The notes under the pieces were generated by a model, which was not told where the DNA came from, ran no database searches, and worked only from the letters and a program-made list of their open reading frames with translations. Of a stretch of 64,000 nt of DNA, positions 52,147 to 61,575 are shown piece by piece. Made by a program: the position numbers and the translations under genes. Position 1 is the first letter of the stretch; each line of letters begins with the position of its first letter. This DNA is from Streptomyces hygroscopicus (GTDB taxonomy: Bacteria; Actinomycetota; Actinomycetes; Streptomycetales; Streptomycetaceae). The DNA lies in NCBI RefSeq assembly GCF_026168105.1, contig NZ_LBMW01000021.1, forward strand, positions 82,146 to 146,145, given 5' to 3'.

Positions 52147-53006
52147 GTCTGTCTCCATTCTTGGGTAGTTCTCCTGATGGGGGAGCAGGTGCCGACAATC
52201 CGGAGCTCCAGTGGCAATCATCGGATGACGCAGGGTGAATCAGTGCGCGCACTCCGGACAACGCATTCCAAATCCTGGAACAACTGTCAGTCGCCTGCTG
52301 CGGGACGTGCCATAATTAGCCGCAGCCCACCGTGATGGGGCCAACTGTAGACCTCCCGTGGTGTTGCGGGTAGGGGTTTCTGCGAATCCAGTCCAAGCGA
52401 ATCCGGGGGTGCCCAGGGCAGGCTTAATTGACCCTACAGTGCGCATCTGTTCAACGTATTCGCGGACTTGAAGGTTCAATATGAGCCGCAATTTACCTTG
52501 AAGAATGCAGACTTCACCGTTTCGCAGCGGGAAGCTGCAGGTCGCGGTTGAGAGCAGGGGCCCGACGCGGGACGTCAAATGACGGTGCGTCAGCTCGATC
52601 GAATGGATGGCCCTGCGACAGGATTTCGCGCCCGGACCTACTCCGCGCCCACCGGCCGCCGGATGGCGGGGAAGCGTGTCGGCGTCGGCAGGGAGACGGA
52701 GGTCAACACCGGTCCCTGGGAGCTGATCTGACTTCCGGGACGCCTCGACCAACAAGGCTGCGCTCGACCGGTACAACCGGGAAGCCGCAGCGAGCGGCCC
52801 TTGGGACAGCTCGCGGCTGTGAAGCTGTCGGCGCGGACCGGGCCCGGGCAGCAGGCTACCTGGGCGCCTGCGAAGCGGAGCATCGCATGGAGCACCCGCC
52901 TGGCCGTATGTCGCTCCCTGCCGCGGTGTGACGCGCCGAGATGGTCGAGTGGTCGCTCCCGGCGAGGAGGGATCTCCGCCGGGAGCTGCTTCGTCGGCAC
53001 ACGGGC
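52147..53006. other. Long gap without supported gene
   Basis: About 860 bp. Frames on both strands have no recognisable domain or ribosome site. The stretch 52200-52520 is less GC-rich and may carry the promoter of the small secreted peptide. Not resolved. Confidence 0.4.
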
Positions 53007-53450
53007 TCAGTACGGCTTGTAGGGAAGGAACTTGCCGCTCATGGTGATGCCGACTCGGTCGCCGGCATCGTCCTCGTGCCGGACCACTTCCATGCGGAAA
53101 TCGATGGCGCTCATGATGCCGTCACCGAATTCCTCGTGGATGAGTTCCTTGAGAGTTGTGCCGTAGACGCTCACGATCTCGTAGAGCCGGTAGATGAGAG
53201 GGTCCGAGGGCACCGGTGTGTCCAGCGTGCCTCGGGCCGGGGGCACCTGCAGCACGGCAATCGCTTCGTGAGGAAGCTTGAAGATGGCGGCGACCTGGGC
53301 CGCCTGCTCCGCGGTGAAGGCCATTTGGCCAAGGCAGCCGGCCGTGACCCACTCCTTGCTCCCCCCGAGTGCCGCGGCCACGTCTGACCACCGGATACCG
53401 TTTTGGATCTTCGATTCCTTGATCCGTTCGGTGACTTCGCTTCTGTTCAT
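53007..53450 (-). CDS. cynS: Cyanate hydratase (cyanase)
   Basis: A 147-residue enzyme, the normal length. N-terminal helical domain (VTERIKESKIQNGIRWSDVA; EQAAQVAAIFKLPHEAIAVL) and the C-terminal catalytic domain with PSDPLIYRLYEIVSVYGTTL KELIHEEFGDGIMSAIDF, containing the active-site Arg, Glu and Ser. It converts cyanate and bicarbonate to ammonia and CO2. AAGGCGAG before ATG. It follows the isochorismatase-like gene by 36 bp on the same strand, suggesting co-transcription. Confidence 0.95.
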   Translation of the reverse strand: MNRSEVTERIKESKIQNGIRWSDVAAALGGSKEWVTAGCLGQMAFTAEQAAQVAAIFKLPHEAIAVLQVPPARGTLDTPVPSDPLIYRLYEIVSVYGTTLKELIHEEFGDGIMSAIDFRMEVVRHEDDAGDRVGITMSGKFLPYKPY

Positions 53451-53486
53451 GTCTCGCCTTCTGCTTTCCGGGGGAGTTGCCTGCCG

Positions 53487-54194
53487 TCAGGCCGAGCGCA
53501 GCTGGCTGATGGTCTGCTCGGTGGACCACACGGCGCTTGCCAGGAAACGGAAGTTGATCAGCGCAGCCAGGTAGCCGTCGCCTTCGGGCAGTCGGGGTCC
53601 TGCGGTGGCGTCGCGGACGACAACAACCTCGAATCCCTGCTCGAGCAGTTCCCGGAGGTGCCCCTCGGTGCACAGGTTGGCGGCCATGCCGGCAAGGATC
53701 ACCTGCGAGATGCCACGCTTGCGCAGCTGGAGGACGAGGTCGTTCGACTCCGGACCCACGATCTTGTGCGGGGAGACTATGACGGTCTTCCCGTCCAGGA
53801 TGTGTTCCTTGTACTCCGGCAGGAAGTCGGCCCCGGATTCGGTGAAGCCGTCGAGGGTGAGCGGACCGGTCCGGCTGAACATGCCGACGCTGTGCATGAA
53901 CCGCTCCAGCGGGCCGCCGAACTGCCATTCCTGGTCGGAGGGGTAGAAGTAGTGCGGTGACACGGCAACCGTGATTCCTGCCTCCTTCGCGGAGGCGAGG
54001 AGCCGGCCGATGTGGGCGACGGTGCCATTGTCCGTGATGCTGTCGCCGAAGACGGGCCAGGTCACGCCCTCAGGGCTGAGGAAGTCGATCTGCGGGTCGG
54101 TGATGACCAGCGCTGCCCGCGCGGGGTCGAGGGTGAACCCGCTTCCGGGGAGTGCGGGGCTGTCGGGTTCGGCGTAGAGGCTGGCGTCGGACAT
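53487..54194 (-). CDS. Isochorismatase-like cysteine hydrolase
   Basis: A 235-residue protein of the cysteine-hydrolase (isochorismatase-like) family: first acid in ALVITDPQIDFLSPEG, Lys in SPHKIVG and nucleophile Cys in AANLCTEGHLRELLEQGFEV. Relatives hydrolyse C-N bonds in small molecules (nicotinamide, carbamoyl compounds) or vinyl ethers. AGGAG upstream of ATG 54194. Together with cyanase it suggests breakdown of a carbamoyl- or cyanate-yielding compound; the substrate is not known. It is divergent to none but follows the TetR gene in the same direction. Confidence 0.85.
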   Translation of the reverse strand: MSDASLYAEPDSPALPGSGFTLDPARAALVITDPQIDFLSPEGVTWPVFGDSITDNGTVAHIGRLLASAKEAGITVAVSPHYFYPSDQEWQFGGPLERFMHSVGMFSRTGPLTLDGFTESGADFLPEYKEHILDGKTVIVSPHKIVGPESNDLVLQLRKRGISQVILAGMAANLCTEGHLRELLEQGFEVVVVRDATAGPRLPEGDGYLAALINFRFLASAVWSTEQTISQLRSA

Positions 54195-54303
54195 GAATGG
54201 GATCGCTCCTCGCGCTGCAGGGTGGCGGACGAGGACGACTATAACTGTCCAGTCGTCTATTTATGGAGGTGGGAAGCAGCCCACCTGCTGTTGCGGGAAC
54301 CTT

Positions 54304-54345
54304 TTACCTCAGCGAAACAGCCGATTACCTCAGCGAAACAGCCGA
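54304..54345. repeat. Two tandem copies of a 21-bp unit at the tetR stop
   Basis: TTACCTCAGCGAAACAGCCGA occurs twice head to tail. One copy codes for the last six residues and stop of the TetR protein (minus strand); the other lies just beyond. The in-frame period keeps the protein end unaltered. Confidence 0.9.
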
Positions 54346-54936
54346 TGTGCCGAGGAGGCGCGGGATGGCCAGGGTCGCGAACCTTTCGTACGAGTCACGA
54401 TGCTGCCGGATGCGTCCTTGCATGACGGCACCCTCCCACGCTTCGATGATCACGAATGCGAGTTCCTCCGGAGACCCGTCGCCGGGAAGGTCTCCGCTCG
54501 TCCGGGCCTCCCGCAGGCATGCGGCGATCAAAGCGGTCCACCGGTCCATGATGTGGTCCAGTTTGTTCCTGACCTCCGCGCTGTGGTCGGCCAGCTCGAG
54601 GGACATGTTGCCGACAAGGCAGCCCAGTGTGAAGTTGCGATGCGCGTTGTGGTCCGTAAGAGCCAGGAAGAAGGCCGTGACGCGTTCGATGGGCCGCCGA
54701 GATGCATCCCGCAGGTGGAAGCCGAAGTCCCGGTCGATGCTCGCCCAGTAGTGCTCAAGCACTGCTACCGCGAAGTCCTCCTTGCTGGCGTAGTAGCTGT
54801 AGAACGACCCCTTGGGCACACCGGCGCTGTCGGTGATCTCCTTGATGCCGCACCCGTTGAAGCCGTTCGTGTGCATGAGTTCAAGCCCCGCGGCAAGGAG
54901 GCGTTCGCGGACGAGGGGATTGGCGGGTCGCGGCAT
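54325..54936 (-). CDS. TetR-family regulator
   Basis: A 203-residue regulator. Helix-turn-helix in residues 8-55 (RERLLAAGLELMHTNGFNGC; IKEITDSAGVPKGSFYSYYA SKED). C-terminal domain matches the TetR_C type of AcuR/YxaF-like regulators (TLGCLVGNMSLELADHSAEV). ATG 54936 chosen by the HTH position. It probably controls the cysteine hydrolase-cyanase pair downstream in the same direction. Confidence 0.9.
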   Translation of the reverse strand: MPRPANPLVRERLLAAGLELMHTNGFNGCGIKEITDSAGVPKGSFYSYYASKEDFAVAVLEHYWASIDRDFGFHLRDASRRPIERVTAFFLALTDHNAHRNFTLGCLVGNMSLELADHSAEVRNKLDHIMDRWTALIAACLREARTSGDLPGDGSPEELAFVIIEAWEGAVMQGRIRQHRDSYERFATLAIPRLLGTSAVSLR

Positions 54937-55554
54937 TCCTCGATAGTAACCGGGTGGTCGGCTATCAGCAGCCGGCCTCTGGAGCGGGCTGGTGCGCAGG
55001 TCCGGCAGCCAGAGGTATCCGGAGAGCGGTGTCGGCGATGACGACGGGCCCGTCCTGTCACCGCGCCGTACCCGTTCTGCGCCGCCCGAGAGCATTCCTG
55101 CTCAGCTCGGCCCCGGCACCGATGACCGCGGACCGTGCAGGCCCAGTCACTGCGGGAGCACCCCTGGGCACTGGCGAGCCACTGCGGGAGCACCCCTGGG
55201 CACCGGCGAGCCACTGGTAGTAGCTGGACAGGTTCAGGTTCAGGACCCGGCCCGTCCGGCAGTTCCGAGCCGTCCCGGCTTTGTCAGCGCTGCTTCCCGC
55301 CCTCCCCGGCATCTCCCGGGTCGGACTGCGCTCAGCTCCTACGGGACCGCTGCGACGGCCCGGCGAGGAGGTTCTTGCACCTCCTTCGATTCCCCGCGCC
55401 TCACGGCGCATCAGCGCCTCACGACGCAAACAAGACCAGCACCGGAGCCCACGGAGTAGTGACATGGCCACACCAATGCGGGTCCGACGCAAGTCCAGCC
55501 GGGATTCGCATCTTGCTCCCGCCCTCGGCCGTCGGCCCGCGTGGACGCGGCGGC
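54937..55554. other. Gap with tandem repeat between tetR and the LanB gene
   Basis: No gene supported. It includes the 32-bp repeat at 55148-55211 and, at the right, the end of the LanB transcript. Short Arg/Pro-rich frames only. Confidence 0.4.
55148..55211. repeat. Two tandem copies of a 32-bp unit
   Basis: CACTGCGGGAGCACCCCTGG followed by GCACTGGCGAGC occurs twice head to tail with one mismatch (CACTGG versus CACCGG). Non-coding. Confidence 0.85.
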
Positions 55555-58500
55555 TCACTGCTGGCATGACGGATCAAACGGATCAAAAGGCCGCGCCAGG
55601 GCATTGCGCCGGTCGCGGTGGGCGGCTGCGGCGCCGCGCGCGACAGCGTAGACGTCCTGTTCCATGGCCGTTCCGAAGCGCAGTCGCCGGTTGCAGTGCA
55701 TGTGCAGCAGCGCCTTGAGAACCGCGTCGGGCAGGATCCAGTTCTCCCGCTGTGCCGCGCTGTGAACCGTGGCGGCGTATGCGGCCAGGGCGGCGTGCCA
55801 GTCGGCGTCGTCGGCCGGGGGGTCCGGACCGTCGTCGGGGATCAGTGCCAGTGCTTCGCGGCGCCTGCGGGCAAAGACCCGGTGCCGGGTCTCGTCCTTG
55901 TCGTAGTGGTCGATCAGCCACTGTTCCCAGCCCACCGCCGAGGTCTCCTGGAACCCGCGGATCAGGCGGACTGCATCGGCTGCCACGGGCAGCGGGTCGG
56001 TGTCGTCACCGGGGCGGCGCAGGGCCAGCCGGCTGTCGGCGCAGAAGAAACGCTCCGCGGCGTCGATGGCGGCGCTGCCCCCGTACCGCTCGGTCTCCGG
56101 GCGGTAGGGGTGCAGAGACAGGTCGCCGACGAGCCCGGCGGCCGCGAGGTCCCGGGCCCAGTCCCGCAGGCTCGGCAGCACGTGCCGGACGAGGGCGGAC
56201 GGGTGGCCGTGCAGCCGGAGCCGCAGGTGCGGCCGGCCGGTGGAGGCATCGGCGTAGCGGATGAAGAACCAGCGGTCCACGTGTTCGGCCTCGCGCGCGA
56301 GCCACGGCTCCAAGTGGGCTGAGAGGATCAGTCTCTGGGTTTGGGCCGATGACGGGATCTGGGCGGACAGCCACGGTCCGCCGGGCAGGTGCGGTACCGA
56401 AGGGCGGGTGCGCGCCGGGGCCGAGGCGGCCGGCGCGCGGGCGCGGAGGGATCTCGCGAAGAGCGGCACGACGATCTCCGCGTCATGCGTGCCGTCCGGG
56501 CCGCGCAGCCATCCCGACGGCGGCTCGGGGGCGTAGTCCTCGTGCAGTACACACTCCCGGTCCAACCGGACCTGATGGCACAGCAGCTCCGCGTGCCGGG
56601 GCAGCCGGAGGTCCAGGGCCAGCCGCTGGTCCGCGCTGACCAGGTGGATGCGGTCGGGGACCCGCCACCGTTCGCGCCATGCCGCCAGGCGTTGCGCGGT
56701 TTCCTGGCCGGCGAGGTCGCCCAGACGCAGTCGCCAGGTGGCGGGGCTCAGTATGGTCCGGCCGTGGCGTACGGCGGGGAGGTAGGGGCAGCTGCTCAGG
56801 TGTTCCCAGTCCCAGGCCCTCAGCTGAGTCGTTCCCATGAGGGGGACTTCGAGGAGGAAGCGTGCCGTGTTGGGGGCGAGCCGACTGTTGAGCATGTGCG
56901 GGGCGAACGGGCTGATCTCGCGTCCGGAGGCGGTGTCGACGAGGTGGAACCGCTGGGTGTCGGCGTACACGCAGACGTCTGCGAGTTCGACGGTGCCCGG
57001 TGAAGCGGGGTCGGTGTAGATGCCCACGGCGAGATGGTGGGCGGCGTTGTCGGGGGCTCCGGTGACATTCAGCAGCCTCCGGTCGCGGATTGCGTGGTCC
57101 ACCCGTACGGGCAACGGAGCGGCGGGGTCTTCGCCCCGCGTACGCCGGGCGAACGCGGCGCGGTGGCCGTCGGCGGCGAGGAGCCCGGAGAACCGCCCCC
57201 AGGCCGTGCCGGCCGGGCGGGAGACCCGGAAAGGTGAAACTGTCAGGAGGAAGCGGCCGGCCGCCAGTTCTCCGGGGGATTCGGCGAGGACCGAGACGAA
57301 CAGCTCGGCAGACGGCGGCTGATCCCCGCCCCTGGTGTGAAGCGACCGGATGGTGGACTCGTCGAGTTCGATGCTCGTCCGTCCGGCAGTCAGGGCGCTT
57401 GCGTACAGCGTGTTGAGGACGCTCGCGCGGTCCGGATCGGCCTGGCCCGCAAGGGGCATGCGATGACCGGCCGGCAGCTCGTAGCCGGCCGGGGGGCCGA
57501 GTCCGGTGTCGGGATCCAGCAGGTCGCTCACCGGCACCAGTTCCCCCAGTCCGTAGTGCTCGAGGAATTCCCGGTGGTATGCCGTCAGCGCGCGCTGTTC
57601 GTCGCTCTCCGGCGTGGACAACCGCCACAGCGCCGAGGCCGCCCGTGCGGCCTCGCGGGCAACCTGGGCGGGCAGCTGGACGTCGGCGGCGAGTGCCAGG
57701 TCGACCTGTACACATTCGGTCGACCCGGCGGCCCGGTGCAACTCGGCCAGTTCCGGCGCGCCCCGGCCGACGTCACGTGACGCGTAGTTCCGCAGCCGTG
57801 CGGCGTAGTTCCGCAGCCCGGTGTGTTCCGGCGCGGTGCGCGCCACGTGCTCCAGTGGGTCGGGCGCGGTGGGAGGCGGCGAGCTGTCGGTGACGAGGAA
57901 TTCCAGTGCGATCAGGCGGGACAGCAGCCCGGAGGCCTCCTGCGGCGTGATGCCGGGGCAGTCCGCGGTGAGCGCGGTGGCCAGGTCCGTGAAGGCGACC
58001 GGCCGCTTCGCCCGGCGCAGCACGGCTTCGACGGGCGGGGTCCTGCGCACGCTGCGCCTGGTGGGCGCCGGGGAGCGCACCGCGAGGGGCAGGAGGAGCC
58101 GGTCGCCCTGTGTGCGGCAGGTGTTGTTGACGACGACGCGCAGGGTTGCCGGGGGGTCGGTGATGTCCCGGGCGTCGAGGAGTGTGCCGAGCCAGGCCCT
58201 GTCCGGCTGGACGAGTTTGGTGCGCCGACCGGTCAGCCGGCCGCGGGGCCGGTCGCCGAAGGAACCCACGGCCACTCCAGCGAGCAGGCCGAAAGGTGTT
58301 GCCCTGCGGGACATCCGCAAGTGGTAGCGGAGCAGGGACCGGGACAATCGTTGCTGCGCCGAAACGGGCGGTCGGCCGTCGGCGGGGACACCGCTGAGGG
58401 CATGTGCCAGCGAAGCGCTGGACACGAGCAGCGCCTCGGTGGCCAGTGCGTCGCGGGACAGCGCCATGACCGTGTCGGCGTCGGTCTGCTCCCCGCCCGC

Positions 58501-58578
58501 GGCATCGTTGGGCAGGACGGGGACGCGCAGGAGAAACACCTCGGCGCTCTCGAATACGGAGAGTTCGTCGTCGGGCAT
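55555..58578 (-). CDS. Full-length LanB-type dehydratase
   Basis: A 1007-residue class I lanthipeptide-type dehydratase. Residues about 10-650 are the glutamylation domain (LLRYHLRMSRRATPFGLLAG and VGSFG near the N terminus; NTARFLLEVPLMG). Residues about 710-995 are the SpaB-C elimination domain (WFFIRYADASTGRPHLRLRL HG; YRPETERYGG; ERFFCADSRL). Such enzymes use glutamyl-tRNA to dehydrate Ser/Thr. Having both domains in one protein sets it apart from split thiopeptide enzymes. GGAGGTCCG before ATG 58578. Same strand and direction as the precursor and YcaO genes. With the precursor's Ser and Thr as possible targets; the PEARL-type role is an alternative. Confidence 0.9.
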   Translation of the reverse strand: MPDDELSVFESAEVFLLRVPVLPNDAAGGEQTDADTVMALSRDALATEALLVSSASLAHALSGVPADGRPPVSAQQRLSRSLLRYHLRMSRRATPFGLLAGVAVGSFGDRPRGRLTGRRTKLVQPDRAWLGTLLDARDITDPPATLRVVVNNTCRTQGDRLLLPLAVRSPAPTRRSVRRTPPVEAVLRRAKRPVAFTDLATALTADCPGITPQEASGLLSRLIALEFLVTDSSPPPTAPDPLEHVARTAPEHTGLRNYAARLRNYASRDVGRGAPELAELHRAAGSTECVQVDLALAADVQLPAQVAREAARAASALWRLSTPESDEQRALTAYHREFLEHYGLGELVPVSDLLDPDTGLGPPAGYELPAGHRMPLAGQADPDRASVLNTLYASALTAGRTSIELDESTIRSLHTRGGDQPPSAELFVSVLAESPGELAAGRFLLTVSPFRVSRPAGTAWGRFSGLLAADGHRAAFARRTRGEDPAAPLPVRVDHAIRDRRLLNVTGAPDNAAHHLAVGIYTDPASPGTVELADVCVYADTQRFHLVDTASGREISPFAPHMLNSRLAPNTARFLLEVPLMGTTQLRAWDWEHLSSCPYLPAVRHGRTILSPATWRLRLGDLAGQETAQRLAAWRERWRVPDRIHLVSADQRLALDLRLPRHAELLCHQVRLDRECVLHEDYAPEPPSGWLRGPDGTHDAEIVVPLFARSLRARAPAASAPARTRPSVPHLPGGPWLSAQIPSSAQTQRLILSAHLEPWLAREAEHVDRWFFIRYADASTGRPHLRLRLHGHPSALVRHVLPSLRDWARDLAAAGLVGDLSLHPYRPETERYGGSAAIDAAERFFCADSRLALRRPGDDTDPLPVAADAVRLIRGFQETSAVGWEQWLIDHYDKDETRHRVFARRRREALALIPDDGPDPPADDADWHAALAAYAATVHSAAQRENWILPDAVLKALLHMHCNRRLRFGTAMEQDVYAVARGAAAAHRDRRNALARPFDPFDPSCQQ

Positions 58579-58738
58579 CGGACCTCCAGCTGATGCGTCT
58601 GGGATGGTGTGGACCAGATCCGGCGGCACCGGCCGCTCAGGACGGGCATGCGCGGTCGCGTCAGAACCGGTACGCGCGGTCAAGGGAGTCGGACGGCGGC
58701 AGTTCGGGCCACCTGCCGGGCCGAACGCTGCCGGCTTC

Positions 58739-59191
58739 CTAGAGGGCCTCGCCGCGTGCCGGACGTGCGGGGCCGCGATCAGGCCATGGCGGACCGTACT
58801 CGCCCGGAACGGATACCCGGTTGACCGCGGCGGTGCCGTCCGCCTCGCGCCTCGCCATCGGCGCACCGGGGCCGCGTGGGGGTGTGCCGTGTGCGAAGCC
58901 AGCCGCCGGCACGGTCCGGTGACTGCGTCGCGCAGTCGCGGCGAAGCCCCCGGTCACGGCGGACAGCAGCGCACGGGCCTCGAACGGGGCAGTGTCATGT
59001 GTGGCGATGCGCACCTGGGCGGTGGCCCGTCCGGCCGGGACACCGCATTCCGGCGCGTGCATTTCCTCCGCCGCAGCGGCTGGTTCGTCGGCGTCCGCCC
59101 AGGAGGCCGGCGATGCGGGCGGACGTGACGGGGGCGGGACGTGACGGCGGCGGCGCTGTCGCGGCTCCGGGCTCTCCTGGACCGTGTGCAT
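58739..59191 (-). CDS. Small unknown protein of the LanB-YcaO locus
   Basis: A 150-residue frame, start with GAGGAGGGG upstream, 43 bp after the YcaO stop and 160 bp before the LanB start. N-terminal 40 residues are Arg/Pro-rich; the middle (VRIATHDTAPFEARALLSAV TGG) looks protein-like; the C terminus (VNRVSVPGEYGPPWPDRG) is Pro-rich. I do not recognise it. It does not resemble a SagB-type azoline dehydrogenase. It could be a small partner protein or a decayed gene. Confidence 0.5.
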   Translation of the reverse strand: MHTVQESPEPRQRRRRHVPPPSRPPASPASWADADEPAAAAEEMHAPECGVPAGRATAQVRIATHDTAPFEARALLSAVTGGFAATARRSHRTVPAAGFAHGTPPRGPGAPMARREADGTAAVNRVSVPGEYGPPWPDRGPARPARGEAL

Positions 59192-59234
59192 GAGCCCCTC
59201 CTCGTGCGGCGGTGTGCGGGCGTTCAGGCGCGGA

Positions 59235-61478
59235 TCAGAGGAACATGGGAATCGGGTTGAGTTCCGCTTCCGGCACCCTGGACTGTGTCCAGCCGAGGGC
59301 AACGGGAACGTCGTACAGCCTGCCGGGCGCGTAGCGCGGCCAGAAGCTGCGCAGGCCGGGCACCATGACCTTGACCACCGGCAGGCCGATGTCCGGCCGT
59401 GTCTGGTTCAGCACCAGCATCTCCATGCCGTTGCGCTCGACAATCCGCTGGGCCTCCCGAACGCCGGAGTGCAGGTCGAGGCGCGTGGGCACCCGACGGG
59501 CCTGTTCGGTGAAAAGGTCCGAAGTGCCGCGGGGTGCGAGGTACGGCTGGTTCTCCAGCGTCGCGGTCTGCCACCACTCGGTCTCCGGGCCGCTCTCACA
59601 GCGGTCCGGGGCGCGGTGGAACTCCCGGTATCCGGCCAGGAACTGGTTCATCTCCGTCAGGGCCCTGGTGACGGCCACGGCCGGGTCGACGTGCGCGCCG
59701 AAGCCGAAGAGGATGTCCTCGGTGGGGCCGCCGGTCCGGCGTGACACCGCTGCGGCGACGGGGATCCCCAGGTCCGAGGTCAGGTCGAGGACCCAGGTCT
59801 CTCGTCCGATGCTCGCATAGTATTCCTGCCAGCGTCCGGTGTAGGCGATGTCCGTGCGGTTCAAGTCGATGGCCGGGCGGGGGGTGCGGTTGTACCACCA
59901 CATGGCGACGCTGTCCCGTTCGACCAGCTCGAAGTAGCCCTGGAGGATCGCGTCCTCCAGGCTGCTCCCGGCCGCGTTGCCGTTGGAGTCGGCCAGGGCG
60001 ACGACGGGACCGGGCGGGGAGGGGAAGCCGTAGTACAGGTAGGCGCTCGGCACGTACTTGTGCCGCTCCTCGCTCAGCGACCAGACGGGCGTGAAGGCCA
60101 TGTCCCGTGTTTCGTCGAAGGGTTCGGGTACCCAAGTGAAGGGCGTGCCGCGGCTGCGCCACTTCTCGCGGTTGCGGAACTGCTCTTTGCTGAAGAGCTG
60201 CAGGGTGTCCAGCGCCACCGCGTCGGCGCCCAGGGCGCGTGCCGAGGTTACGATGTGTGCTTCGTCGCCCTGCCAGAGGCCGGAGTACCGTTCGATGGCC
60301 TCGCCCAGCGCACTTGCCCGGGCCTGGAGATCACTCATGCCCTTGCCTGCGCTCTCGGTGCGCAGTACACGCTGTGCCCGGCCGGGCTGCAGGGTCCGGC
60401 CCATCGCGAAATTGTGGCCCGCGGAGTAGACGTGCAGCAGCTCGGACGACGTCTCCATCCGGGTCAGCTCTGACACGACGCCCGTGACGGGGCTGACGAG
60501 GTGTCCGTAGCGGTCGAGCATGTGATGCCGGCCGTGCGAGCGGTAACCGCCGTCTGTGTCCGGTGCCGCGGGCACACTTCGCAGGGTCAGCGGCAGCTGT
60601 GCGGCAGACGCCATCAGGTCCGGGTCGCCGCAGTCCGGGCACTGCGGGCGCCGGGTGAGACGGTGCTTGCGGGTTTCCAGGGTCAGGGGGTCGAAACTCA
60701 GGACCGTCGACGGGTCGTCGGGGAGGGCGGCCATCCACTGTGTGACCCGCAGGACAGCCAGCCGCGCGGCCAGGTCCGTGGCCGTGGTGAGCCGCACATC
60801 ACCAGTCACCGGGACATGGTCACGATGGGTCATTGCGGCGAGCGCGACCTCGATCGGGCGGTGGCCCCGTGCGCGCTGCACGAGGCAGCTGAAGCAAGCG
60901 GTGTGCCCGGGTTCGAGGACGGGCGAGATCCAGGCACTCTCCCCGGTCAGCTTGGCCACGAGCCAGGGGGTGCCAGTCCTCAGCGCGTCCCGGTTGAACG
61001 CCGGGATGCCGGGGTGGAGAAAATCGGGCGTGAGTACGACGGTGAGGTGCGGATCACCGTCGCCGAGACGCAGGCCCTGCGCCGCTGCGGCCTGAGTGAA
61101 CGGCTCCGTCCTCGCGCCGCCGACGGCGACCGCGCGGACACTGCGGAGCGCGACGGCCTCGCACACGGTGTTGGGATCCACGCCGGCAAGATCCCAGAAC
61201 CCGGTGTCCTCACGTCCGGGATCTCCCTGCCGCTCGACCACGAGCCCGGCAGCGAGCAGCCGGTCCAGGCCGCGGTCAACGGCGGTGCCGGGAACCGGCG
61301 GTGCCGGCGCACGCCGCAGGGCCACGCGCGTCGCGCCCTGCCGGAGCAGCGGGGCCAATTGCTCAATGAGTTTGCCGCGCAGCACCGTTTTGCGCCCACC
61401 GGATATCAGGTAGACGCCCGCTCCCGGTATGATTTCGACGCCCATGTGCCGCGGAAAGCACACGAGGGGATCACCCAT
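59235..61478 (-). CDS. Fused E1-like/YcaO cyclodehydratase
   Basis: A 747-residue protein. Residues 1 to about 310 are the E1/ThiF-like leader-peptide-binding part with zinc cysteines CFSC and CPDC. Residues about 320-747 are the YcaO domain (ALGEAIERYSG; NGNAAGSSLEDAILQGYFEL VERD; GAHVDPAVAVTRALTEMNQF) ending NPIPMFL, close to the Pro-rich C terminus of azoline cyclodehydratases. The fusion type turns Cys/Ser/Thr into azolines using ATP. ATG 61478 chosen: GGGAAGAAAG upstream, and the alternative ATG 61514 lies inside a hairpin. The single Cys of the precursor is the obvious target. Confidence 0.92.
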   Translation of the reverse strand: MGDPLVCFPRHMGVEIIPGAGVYLISGGRKTVLRGKLIEQLAPLLRQGATRVALRRAPAPPVPGTAVDRGLDRLLAAGLVVERQGDPGREDTGFWDLAGVDPNTVCEAVALRSVRAVAVGGARTEPFTQAAAAQGLRLGDGDPHLTVVLTPDFLHPGIPAFNRDALRTGTPWLVAKLTGESAWISPVLEPGHTACFSCLVQRARGHRPIEVALAAMTHRDHVPVTGDVRLTTATDLAARLAVLRVTQWMAALPDDPSTVLSFDPLTLETRKHRLTRRPQCPDCGDPDLMASAAQLPLTLRSVPAAPDTDGGYRSHGRHHMLDRYGHLVSPVTGVVSELTRMETSSELLHVYSAGHNFAMGRTLQPGRAQRVLRTESAGKGMSDLQARASALGEAIERYSGLWQGDEAHIVTSARALGADAVALDTLQLFSKEQFRNREKWRSRGTPFTWVPEPFDETRDMAFTPVWSLSEERHKYVPSAYLYYGFPSPPGPVVALADSNGNAAGSSLEDAILQGYFELVERDSVAMWWYNRTPRPAIDLNRTDIAYTGRWQEYYASIGRETWVLDLTSDLGIPVAAAVSRRTGGPTEDILFGFGAHVDPAVAVTRALTEMNQFLAGYREFHRAPDRCESGPETEWWQTATLENQPYLAPRGTSDLFTEQARRVPTRLDLHSGVREAQRIVERNGMEMLVLNQTRPDIGLPVVKVMVPGLRSFWPRYAPGRLYDVPVALGWTQSRVPEAELNPIPMFL

Positions 61479-61509
61479 GACGACCGACTTTCTTCCCGAC
61501 GTGGTATGC

Positions 61510-61550
61510 GGCATGCGGCTTCACTTTGGGTGATGGTGAAGCCGCATGCC
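61510..61550 (-). terminator. Perfect 15-bp hairpin between precursor and YcaO gene
   Basis: GGCATGCGGCTTCAC, 11-nt loop, GTGAAGCCGCATGCC. It lies 26 bp after the precursor stop and ends 32 bp before the YcaO start. The stem is perfect and GC-rich without a long U-tract; it can serve as partial terminator or mRNA stabiliser so that the precursor is made in excess over the enzymes. Confidence 0.75.
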
Positions 61551-61575
61551 TTTCAGGGCAGTTCGGCCCCGCTGA

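Noticed and set aside
52240..52776. Minus-strand frame of 178 codons in the long gap
   Set aside because: No ribosome site, no domain, mixed composition; not supported as a gene.
58739..59191. Possible azoline dehydrogenase (SagB-like)
   Set aside because: Too short and lacks any flavin-binding or nitroreductase motif; left as unknown.
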